Below are positions 50,632-59,851 of a stretch of 64,000 bases of DNA, in pieces. The stretch comes from Haliscomenobacter hydrossis DSM 1100. GTDB lineage: Bacteria; Bacteroidota; Bacteroidia; Chitinophagales; Saprospiraceae. The stretch lies in the NCBI RefSeq assembly GCF_000212735.1, contig NC_015510.1, forward strand, positions 1,116,001-1,180,000, read 5' to 3'. The position numbers were made by a program, and so were the translations under genes. Below the pieces are notes generated by a model. That model was not told the origin of the DNA and did no database searches. It saw only the letters and a program-made list of their open reading frames with translations. Every line of letters starts with the position of its first letter. Position 1 is the stretch's first letter.

Positions 50632-53307
50632 CTAAAATTTTACAGAATAGTTAATTGAAGGCAAAAAAGGTAAAAGATGCACTCCCGTAAACACTTTTTC
50701 TTCCTTCAAGCGGCCATCCTCTTCTACATAGATGGTACGTAGTTGGTAATACAATGGATTGCGCCTACTGTATGCATTGTAGGCTCCGAATTGAAAATGG
50801 TGGGCGATACCCTTGTTGGAAAGAAAATGCAGGTTGAGTCCAATGTCAAAGCGATGATAAGCGGGCAAACGGGAACTGTTTTTGGGGCCAAAATCGATGA
50901 CCGTTACGGGAGGTGATACCCCTGGAATTTCTACAGTAAATGCATCTTGAGGCAAGCTAAAAGCCAAACCCGAACTAAACACCCATGAAGCCGACAAGTC
51001 TACTTTGGAAGAAAACCGAAAATCACCCCAAATTTTGAGGTCATGTCGGTGATCGTATTTGAAAGGATACCGTTCGCCCAGGTTGATTTTGGGGAAAATA
51101 CGATCGGTGCGCCCCAAAGTGTAGGCAATATATCCATTGATTCTACCCGCATCTTTGCGCAACATCATGTCCAAACCATAAGCTCTTCCTGAGCCAACGG
51201 TGATGTTTTGTTCCCAATCGTCCAGAAAATTGGCACCTTCGGAATAATTGACCAGGTTTTTCATTTGTTTAAAATACCCTTCTATCCCTAAATTCCAGCC
51301 GCGCCATAAATTTCTACGGATACCCAGGGTATATTGCCACGATAGTTCCGGGCCAATTTGTCCGGTTGAAGGCACCCATAAATCAGTAGGCAATCCAATG
51401 TTCGTTCCCGATAAGAGATGCAAAAACTGGCTCATCCTGCTGACCGAGGCTTCCAGGTAAGTCGAATCTGCCAACAAATAGGAGATGGCGACCCGGGGTT
51501 CCAGGATGGCGTAGTTCTTTTTATCGACGTTCCACCCCGCCAAATTCAGCCCATAATTACAATACAAACGCCGCGCAAAGAAACGTCTTTCGTTTTCGAC
51601 GTACAAAGACCAACCCGTGGTGTGAACCGTTCGGCTGATCGAGCCCCTTGGGGGAATGTATTCCTTGTAATCGTCGTCATATTCCTCTATACCTGGAACA
51701 AAATGGTTGCGTTGGATGCGCAAACCAAATCGCACCTTATTCCCGGGAGCTATGTCCCAGTGAAAATCGGTACGCGCGCCCAAATCGCGAATACTGGAAG
51801 AATAATTGCCAAAGTCGGCATCATAATCAATCGAAGGTGTGGGTAAAATAATGGCAACCGTATCGCTCGAAGCAGTGGCAATGTTCACTTTCAATTCGCT
51901 AAATGTGAGCGTGGTATTGGCGAACAGCTTTTTGTTGAGGATATGACTCCAACGCAGTGAGCCGCCGGTATTGGTCCAATACAGTTTCTCGCGGTAAACT
52001 TGTCGGAATCGAAACGTACCAACCCGGTCACTAATGAGCAAATTGAGGGTATCCTGAGAATCACCCTGGTTGCCAAAATCATCCTGTCCTCGATAAAAAC
52101 TGAAAAACAGTCGATCTTTTTCCCCTATTTCAACATTGAACTTTGCATTAAAATCGTAAAAGGTATAGCTGCTTTCTCCTTCTTCTCCCTTACGTGATTT
52201 AAACTGGCGGGAATAGGGTTTGAGTACCCAATTGAGCAGCGAAGTACGTCCAGCCAGTAGCAAGGAGCTTTTATTTTTTACAATGGGCCCTTCTACGGTC
52301 AATCTACCCGATACCAGGCCCAACTCTCCACTGGCCGTCCAATATTCTTTGTTGCCGTCGCGCATCCGCACATCCAGCACCGATGAAAGCCGGCCAGAGT
52401 ACCGTGCAGGAAAAGCTCCTTTGAGTAGTTCCGCTGATTTGACAATGCTGGTATTAAAAACCGACAAGACGCCTGCGGCATGATTGAAATTGTAAACGGG
52501 CACATCATCGATGATCACTAAATTATGGCCAGCCTCGCCTCCCCTTACAAAAACGCCACCTACCCCATCCGGACCCGTTTGTACCCCTGGAAGCATTTGT
52601 ACCGCCCGAATCAAATCCGTCTCACCACCAATTTTCGGCATACGTTGCAGCTGTTCCAAATCAAAATTGTAATGGCCAAAGTCCATTCCTTCTCGTTCTG
52701 GCGTTCCAGGAATAACTACCGCTTCCATTTGTTGACTTTCGCGCTGTAGGGATATCCGTAAAAAAGTGTCTTGCCTCAGGTCGATGAACAAGGTATCTGT
52801 TCGGAACCCGATAAACGAAATGCTGATTTGAGTGGGTCCCGGAAGCAAGGACAGGCTGAATACGCCCTGTTCATTGGAATGTGTCCCTTCGTTTTGGTTG
52901 AGGGCAAAAACATTGGCACCATTCAGGGTTTCCGCATTGCCAGCCGTTTCCACCATGCCCTGAATCGTATACCTCGAACGCCATTTTGAACTGGGAATGG
53001 TTCGGGTAACCACAACACCAGCCATTTCAGTCCGGTAGCTCAATCCCGTATTGGCCAGAATGGCATCAAGAATCCGCCGAATGCTTTGCTCTTGAAAATT
53101 GAGCGGAAAACTGTTGCGCCGAGGCAATTGGTTGTCTGAAAAAACAATGTTGAGGTTGAAAGATTTGCGCAAAAGCAATAGTGCCTTGACAGGAGATTGA
53201 TCTTCGAAAGAAACCGATACGACGCGGTCAAGCGTCTCTTGACCAAACAGGTTAGAGACGGCCAATAAACAACAAATCATCAGCCCGGGTAGAAGTTTTC
53301 CCTTCAT
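50632..53307 (-). CDS. TonB-dependent outer-membrane receptor with STN signalling domain
   Basis: This 891-residue protein has a signal peptide (1-22), an STN secretin/TonB short N-domain (about 28-105) that contacts FecR, a carboxypeptidase-like regulatory domain (about 115-195), a plug (about 195-320, with Arg-Gly-Gly-Glu-Ala-Gly-His-Asn and Asp-Asp-Val-Pro-Val-Tyr) and a barrel to the terminal Val-Lys-Phe. With the sigma and FecR genes upstream it forms a complete trans-envelope signalling cascade: ligand binding at the receptor, FecR in the inner membrane, sigma release. The ligand cannot be inferred; no SusD is present, but a DUF4249 lipoprotein follows. Confidence 0.95.
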   Translation of the reverse strand: MKGKLLPGLMICCLLAVSNLFGQETLDRVVSVSFEDQSPVKALLLLRKSFNLNIVFSDNQLPRRNSFPLNFQEQSIRRILDAILANTGLSYRTEMAGVVVTRTIPSSKWRSRYTIQGMVETAGNAETLNGANVFALNQNEGTHSNEQGVFSLSLLPGPTQISISFIGFRTDTLFIDLRQDTFLRISLQRESQQMEAVVIPGTPEREGMDFGHYNFDLEQLQRMPKIGGETDLIRAVQMLPGVQTGPDGVGGVFVRGGEAGHNLVIIDDVPVYNFNHAAGVLSVFNTSIVKSAELLKGAFPARYSGRLSSVLDVRMRDGNKEYWTASGELGLVSGRLTVEGPIVKNKSSLLLAGRTSLLNWVLKPYSRQFKSRKGEEGESSYTFYDFNAKFNVEIGEKDRLFFSFYRGQDDFGNQGDSQDTLNLLISDRVGTFRFRQVYREKLYWTNTGGSLRWSHILNKKLFANTTLTFSELKVNIATASSDTVAIILPTPSIDYDADFGNYSSSIRDLGARTDFHWDIAPGNKVRFGLRIQRNHFVPGIEEYDDDYKEYIPPRGSISRTVHTTGWSLYVENERRFFARRLYCNYGLNLAGWNVDKKNYAILEPRVAISYLLADSTYLEASVSRMSQFLHLLSGTNIGLPTDLWVPSTGQIGPELSWQYTLGIRRNLWRGWNLGIEGYFKQMKNLVNYSEGANFLDDWEQNITVGSGRAYGLDMMLRKDAGRINGYIAYTLGRTDRIFPKINLGERYPFKYDHRHDLKIWGDFRFSSKVDLSASWVFSSGLAFSLPQDAFTVEIPGVSPPVTVIDFGPKNSSRLPAYHRFDIGLNLHFLSNKGIAHHFQFGAYNAYSRRNPLYYQLRTIYVEEDGRLKEEKVFTGVHLLPFLPSINYSVKF

Positions 53308-53373
53308 ACTGCTGATTTCTACAGGACAACTAGGGTATGAATTAGTTGTCCCGCAATAATGACGAGCTTTAGC

Positions 53374-54390
53374 TTACTTAGGACAAGCCTTTCCTTCCAA
53401 ACGGAAAACGGTCGAAGTTGTTTTTTCTAAATGAAAATTTCCACTTTGTGCCAGCAATTGAAGGCTCGCTTCCGGTTTGTCTAATTGGAGCGTCCAGGTG
53501 AATATACAGTTGGCTAGGCGGGGGTCAGAAAATTCCAGCCGTTTGTCGGTATACCTGCGCATGATCTCCTGGGCTTCCGCCAGGGTTCGTTGCTCAAGAT
53601 TGATTTTTCTGGTTCGCCATACCTGGGTTGAGGCAAACACCTTGGTATTTTGTACAATTTCTTTATTGAGTCGTCCTGCATCGGCGGAAATATACCCGAC
53701 AAAGTTGGCAGGCACTTCGATTCTTTTGCTGTCCTGTTCTTTATTCATTAAGGCCACCAAACCATGCATCACTTGTACTTCGGTTTGGGTTTCTATTTTC
53801 AGGCCCCGAACATTAAAACTGGTGCCCAAAACTTCAATTAACCCATGAGGGGTTTCGATCTGAAAAGGCCGTGCAGCATTGGGTTTTACTTCAAAAAAAG
53901 CTTCTCCACGCAATTTTACATTGCGCAAGTTCCTGCGGTTAAAGTTTTCGTCAAAACTGATTTCACTATTGCTATTGAGCCAGACAACGGATTGGTCTGG
54001 AAGTACAACTTTTTTAATTTGTCTGGAATTGGTAGCAAAGGTTTTGGCAGCGGAATCAGCACCCATCGAACCAAAAACCAACCAGGATACCAAGGCGATG
54101 GCAGCTATCGAAGCAGCTGCCCACCAGTAGCGGGGAACCAGCCTGCGCACCGGAGTAGTTTCGGCTTCAAGTGGAGCCGATTGAATCCGGTTTTTAAATT
54201 TTTGCCAGTTGGCGTCTACATCCGGCTCAAAAGCTTTTTCTTTATATTTTCCGGCGCTGTCCCAGATTTTTTTGACATCTTTTTCCAATGCAGCAGCGTC
54301 CGCCCCCCCCCCACTATCGTGCAATTTGGTTTGCGGATCTATTTCTTCTCCTTTCCACTGTCGAACTAAAAATCGAATCATCTTCTCCAT
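53374..54390 (-). CDS. FecR-family anti-sigma factor
   Basis: This 338-residue protein has a cytoplasmic N-terminal region (about 1-90) with Trp-x-x-Phe-Lys near residue 64, one span (about 92-110), the FecR domain (about 125-225; Val-Trp-Leu-Asn-Ser-Asn-Ser, Gly-Glu-Ala-Phe-Phe-Glu-Val, Val-Leu-Gly-Thr-Ser-Phe-Asn-Val) and a C-terminal DUF4974 domain (about 260-335). It holds the ECF sigma inactive until the receptor signals. It lies between the sigma and receptor genes, 183 nt after the former and 66 nt before the latter. A TACTTTG element at 54445-54439 may give it a separate promoter. Confidence 0.95.
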   Translation of the reverse strand: MEKMIRFLVRQWKGEEIDPQTKLHDSGGGADAAALEKDVKKIWDSAGKYKEKAFEPDVDANWQKFKNRIQSAPLEAETTPVRRLVPRYWWAAASIAAIALVSWLVFGSMGADSAAKTFATNSRQIKKVVLPDQSVVWLNSNSEISFDENFNRRNLRNVKLRGEAFFEVKPNAARPFQIETPHGLIEVLGTSFNVRGLKIETQTEVQVMHGLVALMNKEQDSKRIEVPANFVGYISADAGRLNKEIVQNTKVFASTQVWRTRKINLEQRTLAEAQEIMRRYTDKRLEFSDPRLANCIFTWTLQLDKPEASLQLLAQSGNFHLEKTTSTVFRLEGKACPK

Positions 54391-54438
54391 TGGTCAAAAA
54401 ATTGTATGGGGCCTTGGCTGTGACTTTCTCCTTAGACA

Positions 54439-54445
54439 CAAAGTA
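54439..54445 (-). promoter_or_regulatory. Candidate -7 element TACTTTG before the FecR gene
   Basis: TACTTTG reads on the minus strand 48 nt upstream of the FecR ATG. It is preceded by ATAGGGGGATG, a GGGGG-rich block (54461-54454) that has a partly inverted partner at 54538-54545. Such G-rich blocks upstream of FecR are familiar in Bacteroidota and may mark a sigma-responsive promoter. Confidence 0.4.
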
Positions 54446-54573
54446 AACTACATCCCCCTATACCTTGCCTTGGTTTTCTCACCTCTTTTCTGCCGTTTAG
54501 CTGACAAAATTGCTGAAGAGTTAACCAATTTGTACAAATAGGGGGTGTATAAGGGATGATGAGGAAATTTCAG

Positions 54574-55155
54574 CTAAGTCCCCAACCACAAAATCAATAA
54601 AAACAAGCCGTCTTTCAAAAAAGGTTGAAGGCGTTCTCGCAGGTATTTCAATGCTTTTGAGACCTGGTTTTCCACTGTCTTTTCAGCAATACCCAATTCT
54701 GTGGCGATGTCCCGATAAGAAAGTTCCTCGTACCGACTCAGTACAAACACCATTCTGCATCTTTCGGGAAGTTCATCAATCGCTGCATCGACCCTTTGTT
54801 GTAGTTCTTCCGCACGCATGTTTTCGGTAGGATCAAATTCCTGGTCGGCAATTTCGGGCATTCCTTCTTCCCCTGACCACTTCCGGTTGTCGCGGAGATG
54901 GTTCAAGGTTCGATTCAACACTGCACGTTTGAGGTATGCCCGCAATGACGTGGTGATGGTCAATTGATCCCGCTTGCGCCACAACTCATACAACACCTCT
55001 TGTACCAGGTCTTGAGCAAGGTGCTCATCCGGAGTAACGCGATACACCACCTGGCACAATTCAGTAAAGTACCTGCGGAACAACCATTCAAATGCCTTTT
55101 CGGCATTTGTGGACAACAAATCGAAAAATTCTTGGTCGTTCAGCTTGGTCTGCAA
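54574..55155 (-). CDS. ECF-type RNA polymerase sigma factor
   Basis: This 193-residue sigma has region 2 (about 20-85: Glu-Trp-Leu-Phe-Arg-Arg-Tyr-Phe...Gln-Asp-Leu-Val-Gln-Glu-Val-Leu-Tyr-Glu-Leu-Trp) and region 4 (about 125-175: Leu-Pro-Glu-Arg-Cys-Arg-Met-Val-Phe...Tyr-Arg-Asp-Ile-Ala-Thr-Glu-Leu-Gly-Ile-Ala-Glu-Lys-Thr-Val). This is the Bacteroidetes family-1 type (RNA polymerase sigma-70 factor) paired with FecR and STN receptors. A hydrophobic C-terminal end is unusual but short. It is 50 nt downstream of the PAP2 gene on the same strand, so some read-through from that operon is possible. Confidence 0.95.
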   Translation of the reverse strand: MQTKLNDQEFFDLLSTNAEKAFEWLFRRYFTELCQVVYRVTPDEHLAQDLVQEVLYELWRKRDQLTITTSLRAYLKRAVLNRTLNHLRDNRKWSGEEGMPEIADQEFDPTENMRAEELQQRVDAAIDELPERCRMVFVLSRYEELSYRDIATELGIAEKTVENQVSKALKYLRERLQPFLKDGLFLLILWLGT

Positions 55156-55205
55156 ACAATCCCCTGTTTATAAGATGAATAATGACTGTGCGGAAGGTAA
55201 AAAAA

Positions 55206-55838
55206 TTATACTTTAAGAACTAACTTTTGCTCGATTTGATTCAACAATTGATAAGCGATCGCCCCTAAAGTTACGCCCAACAAGGCACCAGTATACACGT
55301 CTTTAAAAAAATGCTGTACCAGATACATCCGGGACACCCCGACCAGCAGGGCTGCGATAACACAAGTCAGGCTCAGCCAGGGTTTGCGGGGAAAACAAAA
55401 AGCCAGAAAGGAAAACAACGCAAAAGCCGCCATGGTATGACCGGAAGGAAAGCTGGTGAGGCCTTTGTGCATTTCTATACCAGGGATAAAATCCAGTTGA
55501 GCCAACAAGCCTTGCTGTTCGAAGTACCGATAAGGCCTCGGTTGGTGAAATAGAGCCTTGGTTACCCAGGCCACCAAGGAAACACCGATACCCAACAAAG
55601 GTACACCCCAGGCGGCTCGACGTTTGTACACCAGAAGAATCAAAAAAACCACGGCATAACCATAACCTTCGCCAACCCTGGTGAACAGCTGAAAAAATTG
55701 GTCCGCAAAGGCAGTACGGTGGTCGTTCAACCGAATCAGCAGGTCACCTTGCGGATAAGTCAAAAGGCCAATGCCTATCAGTAAAAAAGCAGCAAACACC
55801 CCGAAGAACCAGGGATTATCCTTGAACAGTTTTTGCAT
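55206..55838 (-). CDS. PAP2-family membrane phosphatase
   Basis: This 210-residue protein with about six spans has the complete PAP2 signature: Lys94-x6-Arg101-Pro102, Pro131-Ser-Gly-His134, and Ser169-Arg170-x5-His176-x3-Asp180. The family removes phosphate from lipid phosphates such as undecaprenyl diphosphate, phosphatidate or phosphatidylglycerol phosphate, or from lipid A. With the LptF/LptG-like permease upstream, overlapping by 23 nt, an envelope-lipid role is likely. The start ATG at 55838 lies inside the permease gene. Confidence 0.95.
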   Translation of the reverse strand: MQKLFKDNPWFFGVFAAFLLIGIGLLTYPQGDLLIRLNDHRTAFADQFFQLFTRVGEGYGYAVVFLILLVYKRRAAWGVPLLGIGVSLVAWVTKALFHQPRPYRYFEQQGLLAQLDFIPGIEMHKGLTSFPSGHTMAAFALFSFLAFCFPRKPWLSLTCVIAALLVGVSRMYLVQHFFKDVYTGALLGVTLGAIAYQLLNQIEQKLVLKV

Positions 55839-57432
55839 TCCTAAGTCTTTTTACAAGGCTTTGAAAGAAATAACGCACTCCTTCAAACAAGTTTAAGGGT
55901 TGATCATTCATCGCTTTGTAGGTCAGCCAAATGCCCAGTGGCATTAAAATAAGGCAGGGCAACCACGCCGCCAAATAAGCGGAGACCACAAAGGTTTCAG
56001 CAATTTTTCGGCAGAAAATGGTCAAAATCACAAACAACATAAAAAACACAATGGCGACCAATAAAGGGTAACCAAAACCTCCTTTGCGCACAATAGCCCC
56101 CATGGGTGCTCCAATGAACATAAAAATAAAACACACGACCGCAATGCTGTATTTCATTTGCCAGTCGTAAATGAATTTAACCCGGTTCTCCATGGTCGTA
56201 GACAGCGAAGTAGTTGTGCTCACGGTCTGGTTTTGTACCCCGCGTGCCGCCGATTCAGCCCGCCCGCGCAAGGTGGACTTATCCGCATCGCTAAAGGTAT
56301 CGGCAAAATGGGAAACCACCGAAATAGGCTTGGCTCGTTTGATGATGGTTGATCTCAATACATTAAACCCCAGGGTCACGCTATGGGCCGAGTCAAAAGT
56401 AGACTCTGCTGGAGCAGATACTGAAATGGGGGTTGGTCCTGATCCCCTGTTTTGTTCCGTGGATTCGCCCTTGACCTCTTTCTTCAGGTAAGTACTGTCC
56501 ACTTTGAAGATAGATACATAGTTCGCTACGTAGTTCCCTGCGATTACCGTACGTTTGTGGATATCGAGTGCCATCGAATCCGCCGCCGCTTTTAAGGCCC
56601 TGGAATCCATGGTTTGGCGGCTTTGTTTGAACAATTCTTCATTGGTGCGGCTGAGTGAAAACTCGGTCAAGTCAAAAACCTTGGTGAATTGTTTGAAGCC
56701 CGTGCGGATGAATGGATACTTGCTTTGGCTGCTGGACTGATACCCCCTCGATTCGATACATTGATAGCCATTGCGCAAGCGCATTACAAAAATATTGCCG
56801 TCTTCAGAGGTAAACATCTCTCCGTCTTTGGCGGTGATGACGGTGTATTTTCCTGAATTGGCTTCGCTATGATCGTAGATGATGACATCTTTGATGGTAC
56901 GTCCATCACTCATTTTTTTGCCAATGTGGATCGTGAACCCCTGGAAATCGTCGTTGAACACCCCCACATCCAGACGCAGCGCTGGTTTGGTTTGTTGAAT
57001 GTCCCACATCCGGGAACCAAATTTGAGGTTCGCTGCCGGAATCAAATAATCCGAACAGTACCAGGAAAACGCCACGGTGAAAATGGAAAAAATCAACATG
57101 GGCCGCATGATGCGCACCAGCGATAATCCTGCCGATTTCATGCTGGACAATTCATAATGCTCCGCAAAGTTGCCCATCAGCATGACCGAAGACAACAAGA
57201 TGCCCAAGGGCAAGGCCATCGGCACAAAACTCACCGCCCGGTAGGACAACAATTCAATGACCGTGAAAAAACCAAGTCCCTTGCCAGCCAGGTCATCAAT
57301 GTAGATCCAGAGCATCTGCATCAACAATACAAACAAGGAAACCGAAAAAGCCACAATAAATGGAGGAATAAAGCTGGTGATCACCAGCTCATCGATCCTT
57401 TTTAACACGGGCAATTTTTTTAAAATGCTCAT
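55816..57432 (-). CDS. LptF/LptG-type lipopolysaccharide export permease
   Basis: This 538-residue protein has the YjgP/YjgQ layout: three N-terminal spans (about 22-45, 62-82, 100-125), a large periplasmic beta-jellyroll region (about 130-410) and three C-terminal spans (about 415-435, 440-462, 472-492). Asp-Glu-Leu-Val-Ile at the start and Leu-Pro-Leu-Gly-Ile-Leu-Leu-Ser near span 2 are typical. It is longer than the E. coli proteins (about 360 residues); the extra length is a Ser/Thr/Pro-rich stretch at about 315-405, as in other Bacteroidota. It extracts lipopolysaccharide from the inner membrane with LptB. It heads the operon with the PAP2 gene. Confidence 0.9.
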   Translation of the reverse strand: MSILKKLPVLKRIDELVITSFIPPFIVAFSVSLFVLLMQMLWIYIDDLAGKGLGFFTVIELLSYRAVSFVPMALPLGILLSSVMLMGNFAEHYELSSMKSAGLSLVRIMRPMLIFSIFTVAFSWYCSDYLIPAANLKFGSRMWDIQQTKPALRLDVGVFNDDFQGFTIHIGKKMSDGRTIKDVIIYDHSEANSGKYTVITAKDGEMFTSEDGNIFVMRLRNGYQCIESRGYQSSSQSKYPFIRTGFKQFTKVFDLTEFSLSRTNEELFKQSRQTMDSRALKAAADSMALDIHKRTVIAGNYVANYVSIFKVDSTYLKKEVKGESTEQNRGSGPTPISVSAPAESTFDSAHSVTLGFNVLRSTIIKRAKPISVVSHFADTFSDADKSTLRGRAESAARGVQNQTVSTTTSLSTTMENRVKFIYDWQMKYSIAVVCFIFMFIGAPMGAIVRKGGFGYPLLVAIVFFMLFVILTIFCRKIAETFVVSAYLAAWLPCLILMPLGIWLTYKAMNDQPLNLFEGVRYFFQSLVKRLRNAKTVQG

Positions 57433-57609
57433 CCGCTACACGTTTCAGAAATATGATGCAATTTCAAGGAAAAACGTTGTACATCCAAATTGTTTTTTAA
57501 CAAAAGTCGCGCTACCAACTAAGTGGTTTTTATTTTTTTCAAAAAAAAATGCTTTTGCTGTAACTTTCTCCTGCTTACACCGTCTTCCAACTGTTTACGC
57601 CAGGATACT

Positions 57610-58116
57610 ATGAACCCGACTGAATTCAAACAAACCGTACTGCCACTCAAGGACAAGATGTTTCGCTTGGCCCTGCGCATGTTGAACAAGCGCGAGGAAG
57701 CGGAAGATCTGGTGCAAGAAGCCTTGATCAAACTCTGGCAGCAGCACGAGCGTTTGGGCGAAGTACAAAACCTGGAGGCATGGGTCATTCGTTTGACCAA
57801 AAATCAGTGCATCGACAAACTGCGCGGCACAAAAAATGGCCACAAAGAATGGAAAGAAGGCCTGGATTGGGCAGATTCAAGCCCATTACCCGATGCCAAA
57901 ACCGAATCAGCAGACACCATGCGTAAATTGCAAAAAATGATGGAGCGTTTGCCTGAAAACCAACGTCTGGTCATGCACCTGCGGGACATTGAGGGCATGA
58001 GCTATCAGGAAGTTGCCGATTCACTGGATTTACCCCTGGCTCAAGTCAAGATCAATTTATTCCGAGCCAGACAAGCCATGAAAAATATATTAAGTTTCGT
58101 AACCCCACAAGCATAA
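57610..58116 (+). CDS. ECF-type RNA polymerase sigma factor (second system)
   Basis: From the ATG at 57610 the protein has 168 residues. Region 2 is at about 10-80 (Met-Phe-Arg-Leu-Ala-Leu-Arg-Met-Leu...Ala-Glu-Asp-Leu-Val-Gln-Glu-Ala-Leu-Ile-Lys-Leu-Trp). Region 4 is at about 110-160 (Leu-Pro-Glu-Asn-Gln-Arg-Leu-Val-Met-His-Leu-Arg-Asp-Ile-Glu-Gly-Met-Ser-Tyr-Gln). It is followed after 9 nt by a small single-span protein that is probably its anti-sigma, then by three DUF4252 genes. The same order (sigma, small membrane protein, DUF4252) is common in Bacteroidota. It is divergent from the LptF/G gene. Upstream frame to 57523 is non-coding. Confidence 0.95.
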   Translation: MNPTEFKQTVLPLKDKMFRLALRMLNKREEAEDLVQEALIKLWQQHERLGEVQNLEAWVIRLTKNQCIDKLRGTKNGHKEWKEGLDWADSSPLPDAKTESADTMRKLQKMMERLPENQRLVMHLRDIEGMSYQEVADSLDLPLAQVKINLFRARQAMKNILSFVTPQA

Positions 58117-58125
58117 ACGAGTACC

Positions 58126-58641
58126 ATGAAACAAGAACTGATGCAATCCCTGTTGGACAAATACTTTGCTGGCGAAAGCAGCCTGCAAGAAGAAGCCCAG
58201 TTGAAACAGTTGTTACAGGACGAGCAAGGCTCTGCCGCTCAACAACAATACCAGGCCTGGTTTCAGTTTCTGGAACAAGAAACGGACATCCAGTTGGATG
58301 ATGATTTTGATGCTAAAATTATGCAGAAAATCGAAGCATCCCTTGCACCTGCTCCAGTCGTTCGAAAGTTACCCATCAGTTGGATGCTGCGCGTTGCCGC
58401 CGTTTTTGCCCTGGTTGCTGCGGGACTTTGGTGGATGACGCGCACCAACCCGGTAGCTCAACCACTGGTAGCGGAAGCCAAGGTCATCGACTGGTCGAAA
58501 TACGAACCCAAAACGGCTGAAGAAGCTTATCAAATTACCCGCAAGGCCTTCCGCCGGGTCGCTACCGAACTGAACGAAGGCACCGAAATTGCCAGTGAAA
58601 GTGTGGGCAAAATGGAGGAAATGGGTAGAATGTTTAAGTAA
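58126..58641 (+). CDS. Putative anti-sigma factor with one membrane span
   Basis: This 171-residue protein has a cytoplasmic N-terminal part (1-80) with Leu-Leu-Asp-Lys-Tyr-Phe-Ala-Gly-Glu-Ser near residue 10, typical of the short sigma-binding regions of Bacteroidota anti-sigma proteins. A span (about 87-104) and a short extracytoplasmic part ending Lys-Met-Glu-Glu-Met-Gly-Arg-Met-Phe follow. It starts 9 nt after the sigma gene. The anti-sigma role is inferred from position and layout; there is no zinc-binding HxxxCxxC motif. A palindrome begins right after its stop. Confidence 0.75.
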   Translation: MKQELMQSLLDKYFAGESSLQEEAQLKQLLQDEQGSAAQQQYQAWFQFLEQETDIQLDDDFDAKIMQKIEASLAPAPVVRKLPISWMLRVAAVFALVAAGLWWMTRTNPVAQPLVAEAKVIDWSKYEPKTAEEAYQITRKAFRRVATELNEGTEIASESVGKMEEMGRMFK

Positions 58642-58724
58642 GTTGATAAGGGTTGATGGGGGTTGATGAGGGTTGATATTAGGCAATACTCTTATCAACC
58701 CCCATCAACCCCCATCAACCCTCA
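58642..58724. repeat. Inverted repeat with 10-nt periodic arms after the anti-sigma gene
   Basis: The left arm 58642-58678 is GTTGATnnGG repeated about four times. The right arm 58690-58724 is its complement. The loop is about 11 nt. It begins one base after the TAA stop and ends 27 nt before the first DUF4252 gene. Stable enough to attenuate expression of the downstream genes. Confidence 0.9.
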
Positions 58725-58751
58725 AATCGACATCTTTTCAAACAAATCAAT

Positions 58752-59267
58752 ATGAAAATCAAGCATTTTTTCACCCTGGCCATCATCGCGGTGGCCGCAG
58801 TGCAAGGCATGGCCCAAAACAGCGCCGCCAGTGCCATCGACAAGTACTTTGCCAGCTACGTGGAAGACAAACGTTTCAGCGTAGTGTACATCAGCCCCAA
58901 GCTGTTCCAGATGATTGGCAAAATTGACACCAAGATTTTGGACATGGAAAACGATGCCGAAGCCAAAGCGGTATTGGAAATGGCCAAAGACCTGCAAGGA
59001 TTGCGCATCCTGACCACCGATGAAACGCCCGAAGCTTTTTACAAAGAAGCAAAAGCCAAAATCAACACCAAAGAGTACGAAGTATTGATGACCGTGCGGG
59101 ACAAAGATGGCGACAATGTGGAATTCCTCATCAAGGAAACCAACAACATCATCAGTGAATTACTCTTGTTGTCCAGCGGTGACGATGAGTTTGTGTTGCT
59201 GAGTTTCATGGGCACTTTGGACCTGAACAAAATCACCCGTTTGGCCAAAGAAATTGAGAAGAAATGA
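58752..59267 (+). CDS. DUF4252 protein 1
   Basis: This 171-residue protein has a signal peptide (1-21, ending Met-Ala before Gln). The mature part alternates helix and strand, with Val-Val-Tyr-Ile-Ser-Pro-Lys-Leu-Phe early, a middle Leu-Arg-Ile-Leu-Thr-Thr-Asp-Glu, and a C-terminal Leu-Ser-Phe-Met-Gly-Thr-Leu-Asp-Leu-Asn-Lys-Ile. This is the DUF4252 pattern, a Bacteroidota family of periplasmic or surface proteins of unknown function. The TGA stop overlaps the ATG of the second copy, so translation is coupled. Confidence 0.85.
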   Translation: MKIKHFFTLAIIAVAAVQGMAQNSAASAIDKYFASYVEDKRFSVVYISPKLFQMIGKIDTKILDMENDAEAKAVLEMAKDLQGLRILTTDETPEAFYKEAKAKINTKEYEVLMTVRDKDGDNVEFLIKETNNIISELLLLSSGDDEFVLLSFMGTLDLNKITRLAKEIEKK

Positions 59268-59815
59268 GCATGCGCATCCTCCTCCTCGCACTTGGTTTTT
59301 TCGTGTTGAGCAATATGGTAACTGCTCAAAATTCGGTTGCTGAATTTTACCAAAAATTCAAAAAGCAGGACCAGGTGACCAATTTCAAACTACCCGGTTG
59401 GCTGGTTTGGATTGGCACAGGTTTGGTGTACAACAGCATCCGCGATGAAGAAACCCGTACCTGGCTGCGTCTGGCTCGAAAAATGGGAAAAATCCGCTTG
59501 TTGCAAAGTGAAAACAGCAACAGCATTAAACCCACTGATCTTTCCAATTTTGTAAATAGCCTCAAGTCCGGCAACGCTTATAGCGACCTCATTTACGTGC
59601 GGGACGAAGACTCAGACCTCAACATCATGGTTCGTGAAGGTTCCAGTGGTCGACTGAAAGAGCTGTTAATCGTTGGCAGCACTGACGGCGAAACCATCAT
59701 GGTCAGCAGCAAAACCCGCCTGCGCATGAAAGACCTTAATGAGGTACTCGATCATTACCTCAAAGAACTGAACTGGAAAGAAAAGCCTAAATCCAAAAAA
59801 CTACCCCAGGCTTAA
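59264..59815 (+). CDS. DUF4252 protein 2
   Basis: This 183-residue paralogue of the gene upstream has a signal peptide ending Val-Thr-Ala before Gln at about residue 21. It shares the layout Phe-Tyr-x-Lys-Phe-Lys at the start, Arg-Leu-Leu-Gln-Ser-Glu-Asn in the middle, and Val-Ser-Ser-Lys-Thr-Arg-Leu-Arg-Met-Lys-Asp-Leu at the end. The C-terminus is basic (Lys-Pro-Lys-Ser-Lys-Lys). It starts at an ATGA overlap; the second Met (two codons on) is an alternative start. It resembles the third copy more than the first. Function unknown. Confidence 0.85.
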   Translation: MSMRILLLALGFFVLSNMVTAQNSVAEFYQKFKKQDQVTNFKLPGWLVWIGTGLVYNSIRDEETRTWLRLARKMGKIRLLQSENSNSIKPTDLSNFVNSLKSGNAYSDLIYVRDEDSDLNIMVREGSSGRLKELLIVGSTDGETIMVSSKTRLRMKDLNEVLDHYLKELNWKEKPKSKKLPQA

Positions 59816-59851
59816 GCACACCTTATCTCATTATTTAACATCCCTTTCGTC